This document shows, in pieces, positions 1 to 11,712 of a DNA stretch of 64,000 nt (positions are counted from its first letter, which is position 1; the number at the start of each line of letters is the position of its first letter). The position numbers and the translations under genes are program-made. Source of the DNA: Gordionus sp. m RMFG-2023 (Eukaryota > Nematomorpha > Gordioida > Chordodea > Parachordodidae); contig NC_088775.1 of assembly GCF_954871325.1 (NCBI RefSeq), positions 10,207,561-10,271,560 of the forward strand. Direction: 5' to 3'. Below the pieces are notes generated by a model that was not told the DNA's origin, did not search any database, and saw nothing but the letters and a program-made list of their open reading frames with translations.

Positions 1-702
1 TTTATTAATCGGTCTAGTTTACAATCAGGATAAAAATATATATATTTTATTAAAATTATTCTAATTATGGTGATAATCAAAATAATTATTGCACTAAAAT
101 ACCTTTTAACCCACACCAAGGCTATATTATTTTTTTATGGGGAGGTATGAGTGAGGGGAGGGGTGCACCTAGTTTTTCTAATAAACGCTCTTTTTCTAGG
201 TGTATTAGAGAATAACCCAGGTTCATGTTTTTAAAATATTTTCCTCAAGGTTTATATAAATTACCACTTTTTATTGCCAATTATTCTTATTCTTTTTGTT
301 TTTTTCCTGTTCAGGAAACTTCGAATAATATATTATTTTTCTTTAAAAAAATATTTTATTTTTAATTAAAACAACAAATAATTAATTTTATTATCTTTCA
401 AAGAGATTTATAACCTCTAATTATTACCACAAAAAAATAAATTATTAATGACATTGATTAAAAAGAATAACAGATCAATATCGATAATATTTAAAACAAA
501 AAACCGATTATCATACTAACTATACCTTCAAAAGTACGAATCGAATAATTTCCCCAATGAACATACATATAATGTAATATTATATTTTTGTTAGTATTGA
601 CCAAAAAAAGTGGCATTTAATGTTAATTTTATCAAAATAGAAATTCAAAGTTTCTATATAAAAAGTTATATTAATTTAAAAATTCATATTTTCAATAAAA
701 AG
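1..702. other. AT-rich stretch, no gene seen
   Basis: I see no supported gene, RNA gene or clear repeat here. The stretch is AT-rich with homopolymer runs. Confidence 0.5.
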
Positions 703-967
703 TAGAGATCTGCAATGCCCATTTGTTCAATTCTAATATTTTATAAAAGTGATGATCCATAAAGTATAGTGTTCTTAATTTAGAACTCCTAAGATTATAA
801 ATAGTTGTTTCTTTTAATGTTCAACATGTATTTTGGTTTAGGCCTTGTATTAAAAAAATTTTTAAAACTGGGTTGGGCAACCTTAGAAAAATTTTTTGGG
901 CCAGGCCTGGTATTAACTATATTCTAACCAGGCCGCGCTTAAAAATTTTGCCATTTGCAGACCTCCT
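703..967. mobile_element. hAT-type miniature element, copy 1
   Basis: The left end reads TAGAGATCTGCAATGCCCA and the right end is its imperfect inverse (AGGAGGTCTGCAAATGGC on the other strand). The 8 bases ATAAAAAG lie directly outside both ends, an exact target-site duplication of hAT size. The interior carries GGCC/GGCCTGG blocks separated by A/T runs, as in the other copies in this window (11267, 21083, 28024, 49987). There is no coding capacity, so it must have been moved by a transposase supplied elsewhere. Family assignment rests on end sequence and duplication length. Confidence 0.75.
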
Positions 968-1136
968 ATAAAAAGAATGTTTCCTCTCGACTCAATATAA
1001 AAACACATAATTTTACTCTGTACACCCCACCCCCCCCCTTCCACCTATCTTTTCATATTCCAATGAAATTTGTGCCCGTATTAAAAGGACCCAATTGATA
1101 TAAATATTAATTACTAATATTAATAAATAAAATATT

Positions 1137-1674
1137 AAACTTTGTGACTCGAATGGGTATTAACAATAATATAGAGGCCTTCTACCACAGATTTAGCAGA
1201 TTTGTCCTTAAGTGGGATGGCAACTAAATATTTAGAAAAATAGCATATTGCAGACAAGATATATTTATATCCTGCCTCACTTTCGGGCATTGGCCACAAA
1301 TCTATCATAATCTGATGCCAAGCTTTTGGTATGATAAAAATAGATTGTAATGATGATTTAACACATCGGGTGTTTGATAATTGACAAATTTTGCAACATC
1401 TAACATATTTAATAATTCCTTGGTATATTCCTGGCCAGAAGAACCTATTAAATAAATAATTTCAACAGGTGACAGAATAATTAATAATTTAAGATAAATG
1501 ATATTAAAAAAAATTTAGAATGATTTATATACTTTTCGCAAATTATTTTCTGAGTCTTATTTATGCCAAAATGTGTACCAATAGAAGTAGTTCCACCATT
1601 TCCATGATGAGCGTTTGCAATAATTTTTTGTTGATCTTTCACATTGTCTATTATTTTCAAATACTTATTTTTAC
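1137..1674 (-). mobile_element. Gypsy-type integrase fossil: zinc-binding and core blocks
   Basis: Two blocks on the minus strand (about 1674-1533 and 1444-1137) match an LTR-type integrase. The first carries the HHCC zinc-binding region with a GGTT..HFGINKT pattern. The second starts with FFWPGIY, has the C..C pair of the zinc finger, and continues into the catalytic core with an MIDLW segment and a PLKDKSA segment. Borders look like splice sites. An upstream block lies at 8817-8968 on the same strand. It is either an old element or a domesticated gene of the GIN1/KRBA2 type; the window ends before the rest of the core, so I cannot decide. Confidence 0.6.
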
Positions 1675-1710
1675 CTATTGTAAATAAATTAGAATCCATA
1701 GTGTCAAAGG

Positions 1711-2330
1711 CAAAATTTATCATTTTTTTATGAATTAAAATAAGGTGATGATTTGAAAATGGGGCATCTACATATAAGAAGGAAATGTTCTAAATTTTAT
1801 AGGAAAGAATTGAAAATTAGTTATAAAATAAAGCAGATTTTTTTATGTGTTCAATTTACTCCATAAAATTAAGACATTTGCCATATAGTATTAGTCTCCA
1901 ATTATTTCTAGAGAATAAATATGGTGGTAACAAGATATGTTGTATTACATATCAATTCAATTGAAAATTCAACCCGACCCTCTTCGATTTTTTATAAAAT
2001 TTGAATGATGGTAGTATATAAACTAACTAGTAAAAATATAAATTTTAATTCCCAACTCAGCTTACTTCATGAGATAAGGCCATTTTTATAAACATAAAAA
2101 TTCCAAAATAATGTTTAATTTTAAATATCTCAAAAAATAATTAAGCAAAAACATAATTTAAATTTTATTAAATAGCTCCAGAATGGCCCTTTAATACAAT
2201 GACATATAATATATATGTCATTGCTTTAATATGATATAAAATTTGTTTTATTGAATTGAAAATAAGTCTATTACCAAAAACCGGAAATAGCTATAAAAAG
2301 AAAACTGCTCTTTTTTTCTTTCAAAATCTT
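1711..2330 (+). repeat. Left arm of an old inverted duplication
   Basis: This stretch is a diverged inverted copy of 8440-8880. Shared landmarks include the unusual block CCCTCTTCGATTTTT near 1978, which appears inverted near 8697, and a relative of the integrase-like block at 8817-8968 near 1740-1790. The two arms bracket the nested transposons at 2824-6640. Alignment by eye shows many substitutions and indels, so the duplication is old. Confidence 0.6.
2197..2223. repeat. Perfect 11-bp hairpin
   Basis: CAATGACATAT is followed after five bases by its exact inverse ATATGTCATTG. No function can be assigned. Confidence 0.6.
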
Positions 2331-2823
2331 TTTTATAGATAGACATTATACTTCCTTATATTTGTGCAAAATTCTAGACTGGGACAAACATTGCTCCATT
2401 ATATATATCAGATCTTAAATATGGGTAGGGTTATATGGCTAAAATCCTAGAAAAGAATGATAAGCTTAGGGTGGAAAATCTATGAGATTGGGAAATAGAG
2501 ATTTCAGAATATATCATTTATATTTAAAATAGGTTGTAATTTTTATAAATTTTCATAAAAAGAAAGCTTAATTTAGACATATAAAAAAAGATGGATGGAC
2601 ATCGGAGATCTCTGGGTTGGACCTTTTAAAAAATTGGACCGGGTCGGCCTTATATTTTAAAAAATAAATATATTTTAAGATTTTTGAAAAAACAAGAAGC
2701 CATAATGTGTCGGACTTTTCGGGACAAATAAAAAAAATTGTCTGGGATGGGGCCCATATTTTTATAAAAATTTTGGGCTGGGCTTAAAAAAAATTATGCC
2801 CGATACAAATCACTAGTGAATAT

Positions 2824-5800
2824 CAGAGTTGTTAAACCCTGTTTTTAAAAGTAGCGCGCTATAGCTATATGTCAAAAAAAAGTAGCGCACGATTAGCTAC
2901 TATTTTTAAAAGTAGCTTTGGCTACTTCTTATATAAAAAAAATTTTGAAATAAATTTGTTTTTGTTGGTGACTGGTATAACACCAGAGCAACATAATCAA
3001 CGTTTGGAAGAGGTTTTCAAGCGAATTCGTGATAAAGGTCTGAGGGCCAGCAAAGAAAAGAGTGTTCTTGGGGTAACGGAAGTTATCTATTTAGGACATC
3101 GGATAAATGGATTGGAGGTGAAACCTCTGGAAAAAAATTTAAAAAATATAACGAATATGAATCCGCCAACCAGTAAAGCGGAGTTGCAGTAATTTTTGGG
3201 TATGGTAAAATATTATCATCGTTTTGTGGAGGATTTTGCGAAAGTGACATCTCCATTGTATAGTTAGAGAATTTGTCGATAATGCGATCAGCGGACCAAG
3301 AAAGGATAATCCTCAGCCTACGCCGTCAAAGTTAATGAACAAAGAGGCCAGTGTTAGTAGAATGGATTACGTAAATATTCGAACAGTGATGGAACAGCAT
3401 CGAGCAGCTAGTATGATGGGCCCAATAACGCCTGTAGTAGCTGAACCTAACCCGCTGACGATAGCTGAGACAGGACTGCTGGCATCAACTGATCCGGAGG
3501 AAGATCTATGGGAGGATCTACTATTAATGTAGCTCGGATAGCAAGTGAAAGAACGTGTAAATTTTTTTTATGGTAGTATAGTAATTTCTTCTAAAAACTT
3601 CTTATTGTAGTATAGTAATTTCTTTTAAAATTTGTTTTAAATGATTGTAGTATAGCCATTGTTTTTGTTAAAGGAATGTCACTGACCCATAAAGGGGTGA
3701 CATGTCTTAGTATGTTAAAAAATATATATATATATATATATATATTCTCATTAGACGTCAATCAGATGGATTGTAGACATCTGATTGGAGAAAAAATTAT
3801 TATTATTTAATGTAAAAAAAGAAATAATAATTATAATAATAATTATAGATATAGATTCGTATTATTGATAGTGAAAATCATTATGTATTTTTCGGATAAT
3901 TTTTTATAAAAAATAAAGGAATTTTGAATAATCTAAATATTGTGGTTTTTTTTTATATATATACTTTTTAAGTATTGGTACAATTTTAATCCTTGGATTC
4001 CTGAATATATTTCCAACCTTTTAAGTATATTCCTAAAGATATTCCTGAATATATTTTTCGAATTATATATATATATATATAAAAAACCACAATATTTAGA
4101 TTATTCAAAATTCCTTTATTTTTTATAAAAAATTATCCGAAAAATACATAATGATTTTCACTATCAATAATACGAATCTATATCTTTAATTATTATTATA
4201 ATTATTTCTTTTTTTACATTAAATAATAATAATTTTTTCTCCAATCAGATGTCTACAATCCATCTGATTGACGTCTAATGAGAATATATATATTTTTTTT
4301 TAACATACTAAGACATGTCACCCCTTTATGGGTCAGTGACATTCCTTTAACAAAAACAATGGCTATACTACAATCATTTAAAACAAATTTTAAAAGAAAT
4401 TACTATACTACAATAAGACATTTTTAGAAGAAATTACTATACTACCATAAAAAATTTTTACATGTTCTTTCACTTGCTATCCGAGCTACATTAATAGTAG
4501 ATCCTCCCATAGATCTTCCTCCGGATCAGTTGATGCCAGCAGTCCTGTCTCAGCTATCGTCAGCGGGTTAGGTTCAGCTACTACAGGCGTTATTGGGCCC
4601 ATCATACTAGCTGCTCGATGCTGTTCCACCATTGTTCGAATATTTACGTAATCCATTCTACTAACACTGGCCTCTTTGTTCATTAACTTTGACGGCGTAG
4701 GCTGAGGATTATCCTTTCTTGGTCCGCTGATCGCATTATCGACAAATTCTCTAGCCAGTCTTTTAGTCATCCCTTTTTGTGTGCCCCGAATATTAGTATC
4801 TTGTTCCCCCAACGGTACCCAATTCTTTCTAAACAACGCCGGACACTGATTTTTCAGATGCGTTTCAGACTGGCAGTTGAAACACCGTCTTTTCCAAATA
4901 AGTAAATTGCTTGATGTGGACGGATTCTCCATTGGGCGAATATCCACATTATTATTCAAATCCATGACCTTTGGAATCAACGTTATTTGAAGGTAATGGT
5001 CCTGGAGATGTATTAATTTGTGTTGGGTTTGCATGGTTTTTATCGAACAAAATTTTAAAGGAGAGAAAAATAATCTTATACAAAAATCCAAAATAATTTA
5101 TGTTTTTTCTTTTTCCTTTGTTTCACATGATAAAAAAAAATATTTTAACCAATATTTACTTTTTATCTTTCCTTTTGTCTTTCACAACAGCGGTCAACAC
5201 TTTTTAAGTATTGGTACAATTTTAATCCTTGGATTCCTGAATATATTTCCAACCTTTTAAGTATATTCCTTTAAAGTATATTCCTGAATATATTTTTCGA
5301 ATTATATATATATATATATAAAAAACCACAATATTTAGATTATTCAAAATTCCTTTATTTTTTATAAAAAATTATCCGAAAAATACATAATGATTTTCAT
5401 TATCAATAATACGAATCTATATCTATAATTATTATTTCTTTTTTTACATTAAATAATAATAATTTTTTCTCCAATCAGATGTCTACAATCCATCTGATTG
5501 ACGTCTAATGAGAATATATATATATTTTTTTTAACATACTAAGACAGTTTTATTTTTTGCTTTTATGTAATTGCATAGTATATAATACATAAAAATCAAC
5601 AGTTATAAATATAGTTAGTTTTGATTATAAAAAAAAATATGTAAAAAGACTATAATTTATGCAATAAAAAATAACTATTTATGGTAATATTCATTTTTTA
5701 TTTATTTTGTTTCATTTTAATAATAAAAACATATCTATACATTCACAGAAAGAATAAGTTTCGCCTTACTAAATAATCTCTCAATACTAACTTGAGGGCA

Positions 5801-6640
5801 ATGCAGTATTTAATTTTATATACATATTTTTAATATAGAATTATCAAAAATACCCATTTTAGTATTTTTAAATTTAAAAAACGCGTCTTATTAGTATCCT
5901 TTATTTCAAAAAAAAATGATCAGTGGAGTCCGTTTTTATGGTTCTAATTAGGGCATCTATGTCTGCTATCTCAATTATTAATGTCTGGCGACAAAAAGTT
6001 GTTGTACCAGGGGATAGTTTTAATTATCATGATAAATGATGGATTATCTTGGCATGTGCAATATTATTAATCAATTTAGCTTCAATTGAATTTGTCTTTT
6101 TGCATGTAGTCTCCCCATACCAAAATTATTAAGATGACTTTCTATCTCTTTAAAACTGTTGGCAAGAACATTCTTACAAAATAAAAATACTATTAGAATT
6201 TAAAAATGACAATTACCTTTAGTTGTTTTTAATTTATTTGAGGATATATTTTTTTACAGTTTGAACAAATCCTCCTTTTTTTTACATTAATTTGAAAATA
6301 TTTTTCAAATTTTGGAAATGAAAAATTTGTATTATTGTATCAATCCAGGGTACCTTCCACTTCATTAATATCATAATTGCCTGACTCACTTACATCAATT
6401 TGGATATACATTTTAAATAATTTACACCAGATGATTTAGGTTTATAATACAAATTAAAAATATAAATTTCAAAATTACATAATAAATCATAAAAATGATA
6501 ATTAATTATCAAATTATATTAAAATTTTTATGTTTATAGTTACATTTATTATATTTTTAAAGTAGCTAAGTAGCACTTTCAAAAAAAGGGACGCGCTGAA
6601 ATCGCTCCTCAAAAAAGAGAGCGATACTTTAACAACTCTG
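2824..6640 (-). mobile_element. Decayed hAT element, split by a later insertion
   Basis: The outer ends are CAGAGTTGTTAAA at 2824 and the inverse TTTAACAACTCTG ending at 6640. Flanking octamers GTGAATAT and GTGGACAT agree at six of eight positions and look like an aged 8-bp duplication. Minus-strand remains of the transposase lie at about 5740-6340: a BED-finger-like piece (CSNCKK, near 6280) and the C-terminal dimerisation motif CPQVSIERLFSKAKLI (near 5800). The reading frame is broken by several stops and frame changes. The internal part at about 2955-5546 is a younger LTR-type insertion. The element cannot be active. Confidence 0.65.
2955..5546. mobile_element. Fossil Ty3/gypsy LTR element, head-to-head double copy
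   Basis: Two partial copies of one gypsy-type element face each other. The plus-strand part begins with a reverse-transcriptase fragment (about 2955-3250), followed by the end of an internal coding region and an LTR starting TGTCTTAGTATG at 3703. The minus-strand part has an LTR (about 5546-5198), an internal coding region with a CCHC zinc knuckle (about 5035-4486), and a second LTR beginning near 4315. The arms share a centre near 3955-4085, so the whole forms a large imperfect palindrome. It is broken, with large parts missing, and sits inside the hAT element at 2824-6640, so it is younger than that. The close match of the arms suggests moderate age. Confidence 0.7.
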
Positions 6641-6789
6641 GTGGACATTTTGTCGTATTTGTTATAAGTTTAGCTATTTTATTTTAGAAAAAAAATAATT
6701 GTAAAAATATTAATAACTTTATTTAGCTTATTATTTATAATAAATGAAAATCAATGGGAAATTAATATTATAATAAACATATTAATAAT

Positions 6790-7210
6790 ATAATATCATA
6801 CATTAAATAATTTGAAATAAATGCACGATATTTTTGTGTTCTGGGAATACGTTTGGCTGTTAAAAATCTATTTTAGAAATTGGTTTCCATTCTTGTATAT
6901 TCATATTCAACATTGCTGATGAATATATAATGAACCACAGGGATGTTAATTCTCCCGTAATTAGATAAATCCATAGGTGATAATTATCATAAGGATTTTG
7001 CAAGCTCGCAAACAGCTAACCTCTTAGTAATGATCCCTAAACTATCGCAAGTGGTTTTGCCATGTGCAGTTGCAAAAAAATACCTATCAGCTTTGATCTC
7101 AAAATCATTATGGTTGTAGAGGTTAATAAAATTGTATATTTTCCGGCAAGAACTATAATTTTTTTGATTAATTGATATGCTAGATTTAGCTTGAATGTTC
7201 CACGAAATAA
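6790..7210 (-). pseudogene. Remnant of a transposon-like protein (FFATAHGK motif)
   Basis: A minus-strand translation contains FFATAHGKTTCDSLG followed by KRLAVCELAK, and further on a stretch resembling RFLTAKRIPRTQKY. From memory this order (a FFATSHGK..CDG..G..KR block followed by a ..A..IPGT.. block) recurs in uncharacterised, repeated invertebrate proteins that behave like transposon products. Here the frame is interrupted more than once. I cannot name the superfamily. It lies just outside the hAT end at 6640. Confidence 0.45.
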
Positions 7211-7229
7211 CCCGTCTAAGATCATAACA

Positions 7230-8150
7230 TATTAATTGTGATTTTAACCGATACTATTTTTTTCTCTTTGTAGACATTTAAAATATTTTGGTGATAAATA
7301 AAAAATGTTTATTAATTTTATAAAATTATGACAGTTGTTGAAATTAATAAATAAATAGGCTAATGAATACGTAATTTAATTTCGTAGATGTAAATATATT
7401 AATAACAACGATGACTGTTGCTCTTGGAATTATTTTCAACATGACTTTATAAACTCTGAGAGATTTATTTAGACAAATGTGAGATTTATTTGTTATAATA
7501 AACCGTAATTTTCTAAAATAAAAATATATTTCCGACGATCACAAAGATTAAATTATCTGGCAAAAAAAATAAAATACATAGTTCTCACAGAGTTGCCAGG
7601 TCAAAAATCTTAAATCATAAAAGAATTTTTTTTCTGGGCGAAATTCCATCCTTGGGTTGGATGACGAAGTTATCGGGTTTTTATTATCATAGTTGTTACT
7701 TTATTACTCTTTACAAAATCATTATTATTTATTTCTTATAATGCTTCCAAATTAAGGTGTTATAATATAGTATAATTTGGTAAACGTTTTTTTGCGTTTT
7801 TAAAAATTCAAAAAAAATGCAAAATAATCTGGTTTTTATTAGGATTTCAGTTATATTTTTTTTGCATATTGACCACTCTTTAAAGAGATTACTAGATGTT
7901 CCAGATGAGTCATAATCGTTGTGAGATAATTGCGTTGGTTATATATTTTTAAATTTTTGTAAAATTGTTTTTAGGAAGTCATGATGATTTTAATTTAATT
8001 TTATTTTAATCGCGTTAACATTTTATTTTTAGATTTATAAAAGTTAATTTGCAAAATCATTATGATACGATAATTTATAATTTTAAAAGAAGATATTTTT
8101 AGTTTGTTAATTTTTAATTATTTTTTTTAAATTATTATTCGCTTTGTAAA
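7230..8150. other. AT-rich stretch, no gene seen
   Basis: No supported gene or repeat. The sequence is AT-rich with scattered short open frames that have no recognisable content. Confidence 0.5.
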
Positions 8151-8439
8151 TTATTAATTGATATTTTTTTTGGTTTTATAAAGTTGTAAATTTTGAATTT
8201 GATATTTTTTGCGAAATTGATTGTATATTATTTCTGTGTAGAGTTGTATATTAATTCTATCTGTGTAATACGGCACAACGTTAAAACTAGACATTTGGTA
8301 TAATATAAGATTTAAACCATACAACTTATTTTTAAATGGCAATAACTCTTGGCCCAGTATTTGTCCCCGTCTAGGATATTTACAATTATTAAGGAGTTTA
8401 ATGTATGTGTTAAAAAAAATTGAAAGAAAAAAAGAGCGA

Positions 8440-8810
8440 TTTTTCATAGATATTTCCGGTTCTTGGTAATAGCCCTATTCTCAATAAAATAAATTTTATG
8501 TCATAATTAAAATTTAGAATATATTCTTAGTCTAATTATTTATTGAGATGTTTAAAAATTAAATGAAGTGTATTTTAAAATTTTGAAGTTTTTAAAATGA
8601 GCATATATCAAAAAATAATTTGAGTTGAAAAGTAAAACTTTATATTTTTATTAGTTAGTGTGTATATATAACCAGCATACAAATTTTTAAAAAAATCGAA
8701 GAGGGTCAGGTTGAGAATCGAGTTTTTTTGGTTGATTTAATATGGAATACAATATATTTGTAAAAAAAATTAATAAAAGAATATAACATTTCCTAAATTT
8801 ATTGATAAAA
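8440..8810 (-). repeat. Right arm of an old inverted duplication
   Basis: This is the inverted counterpart of 1711-2330. The similarity runs from the GAAGAGGGTCAGG block near 8697 out to the CCGGTTCTTGG block near 8456, and it extends on the other side into the integrase-like block at 8817-8968. Confidence 0.6.
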
Positions 8811-8816
8811 ATATAC

Positions 8817-8968
8817 CTCTTAAAAACAGTTCGCCATTTTTCAACACATATCTGTGTGATTTTTTTATAAAATTGAGTCGTTTTACTTGTAAATCAGAAA
8901 AATTTGGTGGAAATTTTGCATTTTTTAAATAATATAAAATATTTTCCATATCTTCTACTTTCATGAAG
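8817..8968 (-). mobile_element. Gypsy-type integrase fossil: N-terminal block
   Basis: The minus strand encodes a segment with FPPNFSDLQVKRLNFIKK and YVLKNGELFLRG, the pattern that precedes the zinc-binding region of gypsy-type integrases. It has an acceptor-like border (TTTATTTAG) and a donor-like border (GAG/GTATAT). The blocks at 1674-1137 lie downstream on the same strand, so the nest of other elements would sit in the intervening stretch. See that entry for the choice between fossil and domesticated gene. Confidence 0.5.
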
Positions 8969-9233
8969 CTAAATAAAATTATAAAGCACAAATAAATATT
9001 GTTATCCATATAATATAGTATATACTATATATATAAATAAGATAATTCAAGATTTAAAACTCGAAAGACATTTATTTCTATATTATTCGACCATACGCGG
9101 AGTCAAAATCTCACTAAAATTAAAATTATGATGTATTATCATAAATCATATCCAGAATATGTTCCAAGGGGGGTGGTTATAGAAAAAATTCAATTTTTTT
9201 TAAACATTGTTATATTTCAGTTAGAGTCGATAT

Positions 9234-9454
9234 AGTATTGTTAAACGGCTCGTTTTGAGCCGATTTTTTAAAATAGCTAACTCATTATTTTAGCCAGGAA
9301 ATAATTACCTAAGCCTCGAGATTTAATTAATATATGACTACACCTTTGTTACTTCTATGAGCAAAATCTTCAGGTTTGCGTAGTATTTTTCTGAATGAAA
9401 TATTGAGTTAGCCGTTTTTATAAATCAGCTCAAAACGAGTCGTTTAACAATACT
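9234..9454. mobile_element. Palindromic 221-bp miniature element, copy 1
   Basis: The element runs from AGTATTGTTAAACGGCTC to its inverse GAGTCGTTTAACAATACT and is nearly palindromic throughout. It is flanked by AGTCGATAT and AGTCGATAA, a 9-bp duplication with one difference. Length and internal order match the copy at 60615-60835. Long inverted arms plus a 9-10-bp duplication suggest a Mutator-like miniature element, but no partner transposase is seen in the window. Confidence 0.8.
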
Positions 9455-9987
9455 AGTCGATAAGAGGTGTTTAGGAAAAAGGTTAGAGGCAGCCTAGAGT
9501 GGTTCAAGTATAACGCTACTTTTTTAGGATAATGATAATGTACGTCAGACATTCTGTAAACAAAGACCCAATTTTGTCAATCTCGTTTTTTTTCTCTTTT
9601 GTGGATATTTAGTATTGAGCCGACCTAGGACACGACCTCAATGTTTCATTGCAAATTTTTAATCGACCTATATTTTGTTTGATTTTTTTTTCATTATCAT
9701 TTAACACAATCATTGCACACCAATGATGTATATATACCACTAGATTGGCTTTTCGTTAATAAAAGTGCATCCACATAGGAGTGAGCTGTAATGCCATTTT
9801 TTGGTTTGCAAGACGGACTAATTTTCTTATTTATCACTATATAAATATGCATTAATTCTGTTTAATCTCCAAATAAAATATAAAATGACGTTACAACACC
9901 GACTCCAATAATTAATTATAGACTTTGAACATAATATTTATCCATCTTTTCTTATAATTTTTTTTTGAATCTTTCCTATAAAACAAT
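9455..9987. other. Intergenic sequence
   Basis: No gene is seen. It lies just downstream of the THAP gene's stop codon and should contain that gene's 3' UTR, but no clear AATAAA signal was found. Confidence 0.4.
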
Positions 9988-11122
9988 TTAATAATATGTA
10001 TACTTCTTTTTCATCATGTCAAAATTTTCAAAATAATTATGTTCTGCTTCTAAAGTCGTGCAAGTTATAGGATACTCACATTTTCCTGTTTTTTCAAGGC
10101 TTGCAATGGGTATTAATAATTTTTTTGGACCACGTAGCTTGATTGATTTCTATAAAAAATATATCTCTTAAAGTATTGTAGAACTATTATTTTTATGCTC
10201 GAGCCTGGCCCAAATTTTATCCTAGGCCCAAACCCGAACCAAAAATTTAAAAAAATATAAATTAATTAAATATTTATAAAGTAAAATAAAAATTCTTAGG
10301 ACCTGAAGCGGAAATTTTTTGACTCAACCCAACACATAAGATAAATTATATTTTCTCGACCCCAGAAAAAATAAAACAATTTAAAAAAATCATTTTTAGG
10401 TGCCAGAGCACCTAATCAGAATTCCTTAATATTTTTTAACCCCAAAAACCGGAAAGAATTATATAATATTTTTGGACCTCATTCTATGCCAACTGGCAGA
10501 TTCTTATTGTTAGTTATTTTATTACCTTTTGAAGTTGCATAGGAAAATCGAAAAGTGAAGGTATAGCTCCTTCTTTCAGTTGAGTATAATTTGTAACTGA
10601 GGGTATAAAAGAATCTGGTGTAAAATGCTTTGAACACAGTTTACTATATTTTGTTACATTGAAACCATCTCTCCTTAAAGCATTTGTCCATTTTTGCAAT
10701 AATATTTTATCTTTCATAGGAAATCTGTCAAAAATGGTTTTTACAAAGAATAATAGACTATTTATATATGCTGCTTATTATTATTAGTGTAAATCGCTTA
10801 TTTGAGCCCATTTTTAAAAAGGATTCAATATTTTAACCAGAAAAATATTACGCTAGCCTGAAGATTTTGCTCAAGATGGTAGAAAGGTTTAGACCTTTTT
10901 AGTGAAATTTCCAAGCTTATGCAATATCTTTCAGGTTAAAATAGTTAGCCATTTTGAAAATTGGCTCAAATCGAGCTGTTTACCAACACTAATTATCATA
11001 TAATTATTCCTGATAAAAATAGGAATCAATATTTAATTTGAGATATCATACTTATGGAAGGAAATTTTGCTTCCTGACAAATGTGATTGGTTACAGCCAT
11101 ATGCACTGCAATACATTCTCAT
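9988..11122 (-). CDS. Small THAP-domain zinc-finger protein, three exons
   Basis: Three exons join in phase to 143 codons plus stop: 11122-11052, 10724-10526 and 10149-9988. Exon 1 starts MRMYCSAYGCNQ and supplies the first two zinc ligands; exon 2 continues FPMKDK, the conserved Trp (QKW), the CSKH pair that completes the C2CH finger, and the closing AIPSLF box. These are the hallmarks of a THAP DNA-binding domain at its usual length of about 90 residues. Exon 3 adds a basic patch (KLRGPKKLL) and a charged tail ending KKKYTYY. THAP domains bind DNA in host regulators and in P-element transposases; nothing after the domain resembles a transposase here. The start at 11122 puts the first Cys at residue 5, as usual. 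Intron 1 holds a palindromic miniature element. Confidence 0.8.
10195..10400. repeat. Degenerate GC-block repeat
   Basis: GGCCC-type blocks (CCTGGCCC, CTAGGCCC, CAACCCAAC) spaced by A/T runs resemble the interior of the hAT-type miniature elements. Clean ends are not visible. It lies in intron 2 of the THAP gene. Confidence 0.35.
10786..10990. mobile_element. Palindromic miniature element in THAP intron 1
   Basis: A diverged, slightly shortened copy of the 221-bp palindrome family, from AGTGTAAATCGC to AACACT, with the central CGCTAGCCTGAAGATTTTGCTC segment typical of the family. It lies between exons 1 and 2 of the THAP gene, so it would be transcribed and could fold as a long hairpin. Confidence 0.7.
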
Positions 11123-11266
11123 TTTCTTAAATATAAAAATATATAAAACCATAAATAGTTTATAAAAAAAACAGGGTAATATATTTTAAATAATAAAAAA
11201 AAATTATCTTTTAATTAATTTATTTCTAAATTTAAGCTTTCTTTTCTCTTATGTTTATATATAGAC

Positions 11267-11712
11267 TAGAGGTCTGAATTGGGCGGGTTTTTGAACCATA
11301 AGGTCCACCCAATGTTTTAAAAAAAATTAACCCACCCGCCCATAGTTTTCAAAATATATACCCGCCCGCCCATTAGTCTAAAATTCCTTACCCATCCACC
11401 CGCCCATTAATCTAAAACTTTTTACCCGCCCAACCATTAATTATAAAAAATTGATAGCTTTGGCAAATCTCTTTCTTGTCGTTTCCACCAAATTAGTTTT
11501 AAATATACAAAAAAGTTTTTATGACCAAAAAGGACATTTTAATTTTTAATATCCAAAAAAGTTCATAAGAAATTTTTTTTACTTGCCCACCCATTTTTCT
11601 TATTTCTTAACCCGCCCACACACCCCCATAGTTTAAAATTTTTTAACCCACCTGTTCTTAAGAATTTTTTGCCGGATGGGTGGGCCAAAACCCTGCCCAA
11701 TGAACACCTCTA
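11267..11712. mobile_element. hAT-type miniature element, copy 2
   Basis: The ends are TAGAGGTCTGAATTGGGC and, inverted, TAGAGGTGTTCATTGGGC. The flanks are an exact 8-bp duplication, ATATAGAC, on both sides. The interior consists of repeated ACCCGCCCGCCCA-type blocks spaced by A/T runs. There is no coding capacity. The intact duplication and good end match indicate a fairly recent insertion. Confidence 0.85.

Noticed and set aside
8154-8447. 97-codon open frame on the minus strand
   Set aside because: Biased to Ile, Asn, Tyr and Lys as expected from AT-rich DNA, with no motif or splice support.
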